Shown here: positions 17,565 to 26,300 of the stretch, piece after piece
How the letters are laid out: each line of letters starts with the position of its first letter
Position numbering within the stretch: position 1 is the first letter of the stretch
Source of the DNA: Muribaculaceae bacterium
Lineage (GTDB): Bacteria; Bacteroidota; Bacteroidia; Bacteroidales; Muribaculaceae
DNA length: 38,490 bases
Direction of reading: 5' to 3'
Assembly: GCA_017553785.1 (NCBI GenBank)
Contig: JAFZKD010000047.1
Span: 1 to 38,490 of the forward strand
Translations under genes and position numbers: made by a program
The notes under the pieces: model-generated
Database searches by the model: none
What the model saw: only the letters and a program-made list of their open reading frames with translations
What the model was told of the DNA's origin: nothing

Positions 17565-18151
17565 TTTATATCGACGAGAATATCGATGGATTTGACCTTC
17601 ACGAGGAGCTGGCGGCGGTCAGCCCGCAGCGGCGTGAATATGCCCTGCGCTATCGCCATGTGCGCGACCAACGCCTGTGCATTGCCGCCTACCGCCTGTT
17701 GCAGCGTACCCTGCTGCTGGAATACGGTATCGATGAATTGCCTGTGTTTATCCACGATGTCAATGGCAAGCCTATGCTCCAAGGTTACCCCGACATCCAT
17801 TTCAGCTTGAGCCACTGCCATGAGGCGGTGGCGGTGGCCGTGAGTGACCGCCCCATCGGCATCGACATCGAGATCACAGGTCATTACAGCCCCGAGGTTG
17901 CCCGCCAAGTGATGAGCGACGACGAAATGCGGCAAATCGAAACTTCGGTACGTCCCGAAGTTGCCTTTACCCGCCTGTGGACCATGAAGGAGAGCCTTTT
18001 CAAGCTCACAGGCGACGATAACGGCGGCGACACGGCAGGAATGCTCGCCAACGCCAACCAATACCGCTTCACCACCAACATTCATCCCCGTTACATCTAC
18101 ACCACCTGCGCACGCCTCTTAGACACAAAACCACAAAGAAAAAAAACATAA
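17561..18151 (+). CDS. 4'-phosphopantetheinyl transferase, Sfp type
   Basis: This enzyme transfers phosphopantetheine from CoA to the carrier-protein serines, here presumably Ser963 and Ser1980 of the adjacent NRPS. The start is GTG at 17561, overlapping the MATE stop (GTGA); no ATG fits better. The 196-aa length is a little short of Sfp. The diagnostic motifs are present: FSLSHCHEAVAVAVSD, then IGIDIE with Mg ligands Asp102 and Glu104, and WTMKESLFKLTG with Glu144 and Lys148. It is the last gene of the operon; a hairpin lies about 30 bases beyond. Confidence 0.93.
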   Translation: MIYIDENIDGFDLHEELAAVSPQRREYALRYRHVRDQRLCIAAYRLLQRTLLLEYGIDELPVFIHDVNGKPMLQGYPDIHFSLSHCHEAVAVAVSDRPIGIDIEITGHYSPEVARQVMSDDEMRQIETSVRPEVAFTRLWTMKESLFKLTGDDNGGDTAGMLANANQYRFTTNIHPRYIYTTCARLLDTKPQRKKT

Positions 18152-18180
18152 TGCCTCCATAGGGATGGATGTCTAATGAA

Positions 18181-18380
18181 ATAAAATTAAGTCACTGAAA
18201 ATCAGCGACTTAATTTTGTTGAGATGGAGGAATTTGAGAATGATATGACTTTTTAATACTTGATGTTATATTTTAATGATTATCAGAAGGTTATGAGATT
18301 TTGATTAAAATGTCATATCAGCAACTATGCTTATTATATCACAAAACGGGGGAATACAAATGAGGGTCTATTCCCGTTTT
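18181..18380 (+). repeat. Diverged direct repeat, copy A
   Basis: About 200 bases share ordered landmarks with a second copy at 19741-19940: the GTCRCTGAAAATCAG palindrome, TTTGTTGAGNTGGA, a central AT-rich part containing TAATACTT and TGTCATA, then ATTATAT, ACAAAA, a G run and TATTCCC. The palindrome-to-ACAAAA spacing is 158 bases here and 162 in copy B. The far end forms its own inverted repeat: AAAACGGG near 18344 faces CCCGTTTT near 18373. The pair brackets the DUF3990 cassette. I read it as a MITE-like or recombinase-related end, not a gene. Confidence 0.6.
18183..18217 (+). terminator. Palindromic hairpin after the NRPS operon
   Basis: AAAATTAAGTCACTGA (18183-18198) faces TCAGCGACTTAATTTT (18202-18217) across AAA, with one mismatch in 16 pairs. 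The flanking A and T runs make it suitable as a bidirectional terminator. The same palindrome, diverged, recurs at 19747-19773, as part of a longer repeat. Confidence 0.65.
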
Positions 18381-18457
18381 GAACTTGTCATCAAAATCCT
18401 TTATTCAAGGTGATATCAAACAAAATGATGTTCGAATCTTATTAAATTAGTCCCTTA

Positions 18458-18490
18458 TTGCACGTTATTTGCAAATAAACAGTATCTTTG
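18458..18490 (+). promoter_or_regulatory. Promoter for the DUF3791-DUF3990 cassette
   Basis: TATCTTTG (18483-18490) is a perfect -7 box. TTG at 18458-18460 is a -33 candidate at a slightly long 22-base spacing. The first gene starts 63 bases downstream. Confidence 0.6.
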
Positions 18491-18553
18491 CACATTAAAG
18501 TGCGATGAAGTTGGATATCATCTTCAGAGTATTCCATTAAACAGAATTTAGGT

Positions 18554-18769
18554 ATGAGCAAGTATGAAATCCCTTTCCTGACAGCCTGTATACGGGCTTT
18601 TGGACGTCGGTTTGACATGACACGTCAAGCTGCTTTCCATTATCTGCAAAAGCATAAAGGATTGGCTTTCCTGATAGAGTTCTATGACGTTGAACATCTG
18701 CAGTCGATGGACGAAACGATAGATGACCTGCTCATCATTTGTCAAAAGAATGGAGGGACACTGGCATGA
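18554..18769 (+). CDS. DUF3791 family small protein
   Basis: This 71-aa soluble helical protein matches the DUF3791 pattern: a helix, then FDMTRQAAFHYLQKHKG, and FLIEFYDVEHLQSMDETIDD. Its stop overlaps the ATG of the DUF3990 gene (ATGA), so the two are translationally coupled. DUF3791 genes commonly lie beside DUF3990 genes in Bacteroidetes and Firmicutes, which suggests an antitoxin or partner role. That role is inferred from the pairing. The ATG at 18554 is the only suitable start. Confidence 0.8.
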   Translation: MSKYEIPFLTACIRAFGRRFDMTRQAAFHYLQKHKGLAFLIEFYDVEHLQSMDETIDDLLIICQKNGGTLA

Positions 18770-19254
18770 TACTCTACCACGGCACAAACGCAGACATTGA
18801 GTCAATTGACCTCTCAAAAGGCTTGCGGTTCAAGGATTTCGGCAAGGGGTTCTATTTGACTTCCAATAGAGAAACGGCATGTCGCATGGCCCTAAAGAGA
18901 TCGAGACTTTTTGGTGGTACAGCAACGTTGATCACCTATGAATTAGACGACTCTGCCATGCACTCTGGCTTGAAAGTGAGGGTCTTTCCCGAAAAGGCCA
19001 GTGTGGAATGGTTGTTGTTTGTGGATGCCAACCGTGACCGGGATTATCATCATCCGGTACATGACTATGATATCGTGATAGGTCCGATAGCTGATGACGG
19101 TGTTGTCTTGCAACTGACCAACTACCGTGAGGGAATCTTCTCACCAGAAGAAGTTGCCAAGTTGCTTCAGGACAGATTTCTTGACCAACAATACTACTTC
19201 GGAACTGAGATTGCGCTTAGTTACCTTCGTAAAACAAAAGTGGAAACGTTATGA
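18766..19254 (+). CDS. DUF3990 protein, ADP-ribosyltransferase-like putative toxin
   Basis: This 162-aa protein starts at the ATG overlapping the upstream stop; an upstream in-frame non-ATG start would overlap DUF3791 by 30 bases and is less likely. The N-terminal motifs are MILYHGTN (His5) and DFGKGFYLTS (Tyr30), followed by MALKRSR. This is the DUF3990 pattern, placed in the ADP-ribosyltransferase fold group, where the His and Tyr would contact NAD. The middle segment YDIVIGPIADDGVV is also family-typical. By analogy it could ADP-ribosylate a cellular target, held in check by the small neighbours. Target and activity are unknown. It is flanked by overlapping small genes on both sides and by the long direct repeats. 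Confidence 0.82.
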   Translation: MILYHGTNADIESIDLSKGLRFKDFGKGFYLTSNRETACRMALKRSRLFGGTATLITYELDDSAMHSGLKVRVFPEKASVEWLLFVDANRDRDYHHPVHDYDIVIGPIADDGVVLQLTNYREGIFSPEEVAKLLQDRFLDQQYYFGTEIALSYLRKTKVETL

Positions 19255-19478
19255 GCCAGCCCACACATCATCAAATAGCGACTTACCTGACTGATTACGC
19301 CCTGAGCGAATTGGTGAAATATGTGATGGAGGACACTGGCTGCACTATAGAGCAGGCAATGGAACGAGTGTATAACTCGCCACTGCTCGTAGCCTTGCAG
19401 GATGAAGATGCAGAACTGTACGTACAAAGTCCAGCCTATCTCTATGAACTGATGAATGGCTACTTTGCATCCAACTGA
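19251..19478 (+). CDS. Small conserved protein of the DUF3990 cassette
   Basis: This 75-aa protein overlaps the end of the DUF3990 gene (ATGA), so it is translated with it. It reads as mostly helical: LTDYALSELVKYVMEDTGC, TIEQAMERVYNSP, then YVQSPAYLYELMNGY. The layout loosely recalls DUF3791 (TG-helix, then a tyrosine-rich helix) but I cannot assign it firmly. It may be a second antitoxin-like partner, since the toxin-like gene is enclosed by two small genes. Confidence 0.7.
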   Translation: MSQPTHHQIATYLTDYALSELVKYVMEDTGCTIEQAMERVYNSPLLVALQDEDAELYVQSPAYLYELMNGYFASN

Positions 19479-19500
19479 TATAAACCGCTTCCTTATATCA
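19476..19500 (+). terminator. AT-rich hairpin at the end of the cassette
   Basis: TGATATAA (19476-19483, including the stop codon) pairs with TTATATCA (19493-19500) across a 9-base loop. There is no T run after it, so it is weak as an intrinsic terminator. Confidence 0.35.
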
Positions 19501-19740
19501 GACCTAGTATGTAAATGGGCAACATGATTTCCTCGCTACCATATTTTTAAAGCCTAGAAAAGATTATTGTATTCAATATAAAATCTATCAATCCCGCATT
19601 TTTATTTCTTGAAAATACTATCGTTCCCCGAAATCTCTTAATCTAGACATCTATTAATCCCCACTTTTGACTTATGTTACTGCCGTTGAGTCATCAATCG
19701 TTCGAAGGCGGGGGCACAAAAGAGGGAACAACTTTTTGTA
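19501..19740. other. Intergenic AT-rich spacer
   Basis: I see no gene. The segment AATCGTTCGAAGGCGGGGGC near 19696 resembles a tRNA T-arm but the remaining tRNA structure is absent. It lies just before repeat copy B and could be part of a former insertion junction. Confidence 0.3.
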
Positions 19741-19940
19741 ATAAAAATAAGTCGCTGAAAATCAGTGACTTATAAATGAATTTGTTGAGTTGGATGGACT
19801 AACGAACGGTATTTCAAGAGTTGTTATAATACTTTAAGAGCCTGTGGTTTAGATGTTTGTGAACGGTTGTCATACTGTAATAATTGCTGAAAATTGCTAT
19901 TATATACCACAAAAGGGGGTACATTGTATTCCCCCCAAAA
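19741..19940 (+). repeat. Diverged direct repeat, copy B
   Basis: This is the second copy of the repeat at 18181-18380. It begins with the palindrome ATAAGTCGCTGA (19747-19758) / TCAGTGACTTAT (19762-19773), which pairs fully with one G-T wobble. It continues through TTTGTTGAGTTGGA, ATAATACTTT, TGTCATA and GCTATTATATACCACAAAA, and ends in the inverted repeat GGGGGTACA...TATTCCCCC. Internal bases differ widely from copy A while landmark order and spacing are kept, so the copies are old or are different members of one family. Confidence 0.6.
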
Positions 19941-20183
19941 AAAACCGATGTCTATCGAGCTGAACCAACGGCTCTCCCAAAATTCATCAGCAAGTTTGAC
20001 CTCCTAACAACTACGCTATAATTTATGTAAATAATTGTCGAATAATAATACTGGCCTATATGGATAGATACATCTCTTGTCTTATTAGGTGTCATTAAGT
20101 GGTATATTTCTGATTATGCTAATAAATTTTTTACATAAAACGTAATAATAATCAGTAAAAAGAAAATTATAACAAATTTTTTG
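19941..20183. other. Upstream region of the giant-gene operon
   Basis: No gene is seen. The sequence is strongly AT-rich towards 20180 and leads into the -7 box at 20184. No clear operator-like inverted repeat was found. Confidence 0.4.
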
Positions 20184-20191
20184 TATCTTTG
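20184..20191 (+). promoter_or_regulatory. -7 box for the giant-gene operon
   Basis: TATCTTTG is a perfect Bacteroidetes -7 box; the upstream -33 area is A-rich without a clear TTTG. The leader to the ATG at 20320 is about 120 bases, longer than for other genes here. I see no comparable box in the three later gaps, so this may be the only promoter for all four genes. Confidence 0.6.
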
Positions 20192-20319
20192 CAGTGTGTG
20201 CTCACGTAGTATACATTTTGTTTTTTAGAAGTACTCCAAAGATACGTATAACTGTAATAGCCCTTTTCGGCCTCATTTTCATTTTCTTTGAATAATAAAC
20301 TATAGAATACCTGTGTTGT

Positions 20320-23300
20320 ATGGCGGAAAACTATAATATAATGTCTAAAGTAGCTCTTTTGCTCGAAAAGACAAGGGATGCGCTTATTGCCGACCTGCGT
20401 CAGGAATTTATCGGTGTGAGATGTGCTGCTCTAAAATTTGAGAAAGAACAGAGTGTCGAGAATTTTATTCCTGTGATTGATGCGGTCTTTGCTAGAGTCG
20501 GTTATGACATAAGCCACTATGAAGAACTGAGCGAGGTGCGCTCCTTTGTGGAAAAACTGCTGGGTGTGACCGACAAGATTGCCGGAGTAGTAAAAACTGG
20601 CAGCAAGATGTCCGATGACGGTGAGTTTACATCCGATGAGATCGCTAAGCTCTGTACTGACTTGTTACCATTGATCAAGGAGGTGATCGAGTTGGTAAGG
20701 CTCGTCAGCGACGTGGAGTGGGAGGCTGTGGCTGCCGATTTGGACAAGTCGAACCAAGACATTGCGCTATTTGTCAAAAACGAGCTGCTTACCAAGGAAT
20801 TTGCCCGCAAAGTACTCGATCACATCCTCGTGACCTTGCTCAAGAATGCCAAGGTGGTCTTCAAGGACGAAATAGAGTTTGCCAAGTTCACTATTGAATC
20901 TGGTGTTCAACAGCTCATTGATAACGCCAATGAATTGGGCAATGCTCTTGAAAAGAATGTCTTTGATGTGGTGGATGCAAAGGTCGAGCTGATCCAAAAC
21001 ACAATGCAGGAAACTTTGACTGACGCTACCGATCTTTACAACAGAGTGCGCAAGCAACTGGAGTCCCAAGCCACGAAAGATGTCCAGGCAATTGCCAAGG
21101 AGTATAAAGCCTCCTATGCCAAAATTGCTGACGGGCTGAGCATTACCTATAGCATTCTTGAATTCCTAGGAATTATCGAGCAGAAGGATGTGACGCTGCA
21201 GTTGCCTTACGGACTAAAGGAAGCCGTGGACAAGGTCCAGAGTGCTGTTGATGACGTATCAGGAAAGATCAATGCCGCTATAGATAAAGCCTCGCCTTTG
21301 GTTGCCGAAACAACATTTACTGTGGTAAGCACCATGGACGATGTCTTAAAGACCACCCGCGATGTCACTGGAATGGGAGTTGCGGCAGCAGGAACTATCG
21401 ACCTGCAACTTGCCATGGTGAATGACTTCATGATGGATGCCACGACCGACATCGCTACAGGACTCGCCTCGATTGAGGCCGGAGTAAAATCCACAATCAA
21501 GGATGTTAACAATTTTAAAAACCATGCTAACACTGTCGTAAACAAGTTCAGTGACGAGGTAAAGAGAATTAAGGACTGGCGTTATCCCATCAGCATCACT
21601 GTTATCAGTTGGGAGAAAGTGGAAGACTTATTCACTAATCCAGTCGACCACTTCAAGGCATTGTACCCCATCGAGAGCATGTCCGATGTAGAGAGCCTAA
21701 TGACCAGAATCATGGGCATCCTTCACAATATCAATTCTGATATCCCTGACTTCAGCTCGCTCAGGAAACTCCTTGAGGACCTCCTTCGCAAGTTGCAGAA
21801 ACACGTGATTAAGAAGATCAACGAACTTAAGGCTCAGATGAAGGATGTGGCAAGCGAGGTGAAAAAGAAAATCCAGAAGGTCATCAACGACATTTGGGAC
21901 TGGTTCCAGCCTGTTGTCACCACCATACGCAATGTCATCACCATGTTGAAGGAACTGGCTATCGCACTCAAGGATGAGATGGAAGCTGTCCTGGATGAGG
22001 TGAAAGAGGGTGCAAGACTCATTGCCGACGACCTGCAGAATGAATTCGAAACCATCAAGGGGAAACTTGAGAATGTGGGCGAAGCGGTAGAAGACTCAGT
22101 GAATAATGCCAGCGCTACCGTCAAGGCTGAGGTGGACAGTATGGTTACTGCAGCCAAAAAGAATATTGAAACGATTAACAAGAAGGCCGAAGAGTTCAAG
22201 AAAGGTGTCGAAGAACAGGTGAGGAATACCGTCAAAGACGCTGAGGACGCGATGAATGGTATCTCCCAGGATGCTGAGAAAAACGCTAGGGAACGGGTCG
22301 AAGCAGCTCAGGCATTGTGGAAGGATATCAAGAAGGACATGCCGAAGATGCCTAAACTCAACCTTCCCAAAGTGGTCAAAACCACGCTAGCCGAGCCAAT
22401 GGCCGATTGCGTGAAAAAGACCCTCAACGAGGCATTGGACTTTGACTTGTCCAGTGTCATCGATTTCGGCCAACAACGCGATGAACTGGTTGCTTGCATC
22501 GATGCACTGAAGGCCGATTATGACAGGTTCAAGGCAGGAAATTTCAACTCCGTCTCCTTGAATATCAGTGAGAAAGACTTCACTGCGGTGTACAATATCA
22601 ATTTCAACACCAGCTGGAAAACTGCAATGCAGCTGCCCGATATTCCCAAACTTGTCCAACAAGTTGTTGTGCCTGATCTGCAGGCATGGGCTTACGGCAT
22701 GGTGAACAGCGTTCAGACATTGGTCAGCCCCACGGTGTGGCAGTATCGACTCAACACGATGCTGACGCAGTTGAAGGCTGAATTCCAAAATGACCTGAGC
22801 AACATCACGGGGCTGATTTCCAAGAATGGTGCCCTCTGCCTTATCAGCGACCCCACGTCGGTCGGCGATCGGTTGGCTGCCAACCTGAACATCACTGACT
22901 ACATATCTATCGTCGAGACGGCTGTGCACGATGTGGTACTACCTGACCCGGAGTATTATTATACCAGTTTCAAACAGTGCGTTTTCGGTATCATCACCAA
23001 GTTCACAGCCCGCATCCTGGAGGAGGTTCAGCGCATGAAATCGAGCATCAAAAGCGCTGTAAACGAATTGAAGCAGTTACCGTCAACCGTCAAGACTAAT
23101 GTTGAGGCCCTCTTGGGCAAATTGGAGGAAGCGGAGAAAAAACTCGCCGATGAACTAAGCGCTAAGCAAGACAAAGCAAAGAATGAAGCGCTTCAGCTGG
23201 TGGGCGACATCAGGTCAACCGTAACGACGATCAAGCATATCGTAGAAAAAATACCCGAGACGATTGACAACTTGGTAGACTTTTTTGAGAATAAAGCCGA

Positions 23301-26300
23301 AGCTACGCTCAATCGTCTAAAGAACAATACAAATGAAGCCCTTGAGCAGATAGCCAAGAATTTTCTCAACAGGCTTGAGGATTTGGCAACCGAGATCTGG
23401 CGCAGATTCAAGAATGAGTATATCATTCCCATGCTCAAGGCCATCAAGAACAAGATCATCCACTTCATCAAGCATGTAATCAAGAAAAAGCTCCAAGAGC
23501 TGATAGATGCTTTCACCGACTTGAAGAGTGAGTCCCAGAATGGTATTAAGTCGTTGCTTAAAGACAAATCTTTCTTCAAGAAACTGCATGAAGAACAGGT
23601 GACCTTTGCCAATCAGGTGAACTCAGCACTCAAGTCATCAGGTAACGGCAGTGGCAACAACAGCAAGATTAAGAAGGCTCTGCCAGAAGGTGAACTCACC
23701 AATCTGAATCAATTGCCTGCTCTTATCGATGCAGTGAAGGACGACGAGAAACTGTCAAAGAGCATCTTTGAGAAAGCGAAATTCAATATACAGACTGAAG
23801 ATGGTGCGCCTGATATCAATGTACCTTATTATTATATAACGTGGGTGCAGAATGTTCTGGGCTCGACCGTCAACTTTGTCCAAAGCGATATGGGATTGAA
23901 AGAGATCCTGAAGCTTGTCCAGGCCTTGTATAATGGCATCCCTGCTGAGGTGAAACAGCATGTCTCAGAAGTGATGCCTTCATTGCCCTCATTGCCGAGC
24001 AACAGTTTCACCGATCTTCTTAATGATGTGACTTGCAGTTATGATCTCGACAACATGATGTGTAACGTCACACTTCTGGACCTCAAGCCAATGGAGGACT
24101 CGAAGCATAGTGATACACTGGACTGGGACGCTTCGCTCAAGTTGCAGCTCTTCATCATGGCTGGCCTGTATAGCAAGGACGGCTTCGTCGAGAAGAAAGA
24201 CGAGGAGGAATGCGATTCCAAAGATGATAAAGAGGACAATAAGATAGGAGACGACAAAAAAGACAATTCTAAAAATACGCCCTCGGACGAGACCGACGTC
24301 GAGGACAATGCCGTGCCTGCCATCTTCTTCACGATGATGCTGCAAGGCAAAGTGATTCTCACCTTCAGAATAGGTGATAACCATCACATTACCTTGAAAG
24401 GCGACGGCCAGATAGGTGCTGAAAAACTTACCGAGCAGACCAAGGACCTGAGTGTTGGATTCTGCCTGTCCAAAAAAGACTACGAAAAGGGCGTGACGAG
24501 CAGGGTGCATGGCTTCGGGTCGACCAAAAGCATGGGCGTTTTGCTCATGGGAGAGTTTAGCCGCAACGAGGGTACAGCACCGCTTGCGATGATTGAGTCC
24601 AAGTACATGGATGTGAAAATGGGCAATTATCCCATTGGTGCTTACGTGCTTTACAACCATGATTATCCCAAATTCCAGTTTAATGAAAAAGAGGAAAGCG
24701 GGATTGATATGGCCACATTCCTTGGAGCCGAACAAGGTAATACTGTGGATGGCTTCACCGCTGGTGTATTTGTCGCAGTCAAAGATTTTGAAATGGTGCT
24801 CAAACTGCGCCAGAATGACTTCTTTGCCACTTTCCTGAAGGATGACATTTCGGCCAAGTTTGATTTGCCCGTGGCTTACGACTACCTTAATGGCTTCAAG
24901 ATGGATGGCGGTTATTCGTTCCATCTCGACATCGATTGCGACAATAAGGAAATCGGTTCATTGAAGCTCAACAGCCTGGGAATTGACCTGGGTTCTGTCA
25001 AGGGTGACCTTGGCACATTGCAGTTGCAGGCCGTTCCTTCATTCAGCATCCAGCTGGGTGACTGTGTGACCATGTCATTCGACAAACTTGGCGTGGGAAT
25101 GGATCTCAACGTGGCCAAGATAAACTCATTAGGTAACTATAGCATCGGAGACTTTGATCCGGACTTCAGATTCAAGTTCCCCGAGGGCATTGGTATCGCT
25201 ATCGACTGCTCTGTTGTCAAGGGCGCTGCCCTGATTGGATATGACGACGAGAAAAAGGAACTCTTCGGAGCAATGGAGCTGAGTGTCCTAGAGAGGTTTG
25301 GCGTTTCGGCCATGCTCATGATGACATTTGGCGATAAATTCAGCATGCTTGCCATGCTGTCGACGCGCTTCACTCCTGGCGTACCTCTTGGACTGGGCTT
25401 CACGCTCACCGCCGTTGGCGGTATGTTGGGCCTTCACAGGATGCTCGACTACGATGCTATCCGTGACTCGGTCCACAATGGTTCGCTTGAGAGTGTCTTC
25501 TTTGTTCAAGATGTGATGAAGCACATTGGCGACATGCGCAAGGCTGCCGACAATATCTTCCCTGCCAAGCGCGACCAGTTCTTTGTGGGTCTGCTTGGCC
25601 AAATCAGTTATGAGCCTGTGGTGCGTTGCAGTTTCGGACTTATGTTCCAGGTGCCTGAGCCGTTCTCCATCATCATCGTTGGCGCATTGGCGGTAGCCAT
25701 TCAGGGGACCGATATCATTCGCATCAACGTGGCGTTCTCGGGCGAAATTGACTTCAAGAAGGGTCTGCAGTTCGATGCTTCGCTCTATGACTCGCAGATT
25801 GTTGGTCTACGTCTGGAGGGTGATATGGCATTCCGTCTATTCTGGGGCGGTCCCGCCAAGGGTTTCCTGATGAGTATCGGCGGTTTCCACCCGGCCTATA
25901 GACCAGAGGAGGCAATGCATGTGTCCGACATGCGTCGCTTGTCCATGAAGCTTGACTACAGTTTGCTCAAGGTGGGCCTTGAGACATACTTGGCCATTAC
26001 TTCCAACACGTTCCAGATTGGTGCTCATCTCGATATCAAGGTGGGATGGAGCAAATTTGGAATTGTCGGTTACGCAGGCTTTGATGCGCTCTTCCAGTTC
26101 GACCCGTTTATGTTCATGTTTGACATCGAGGCCGGCATGGCAGTGATGATTGGCAAAGCTCGGGTTTTATCAGTCGATTTGGCGCTGTCACTTTCGGGCC
26201 CGCGTCCGTGGCATGCCAAGGGCAAAGCAGAGTTCTCATTCCTCTTCATCCCCATTAAAGTCGACTTTGACATCAGTTGGGGTGACAAACAGCAGCAGTT

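Noticed and set aside
19690-19720. tRNA-like GTTCGAA segment
   Set aside because: There is no acceptor, D or anticodon stem around it.
18181-19940. CRISPR array, because of repeated palindromes
   Set aside because: There are only two copies, 1.5 kb apart with genes between them, and no regular spacers.
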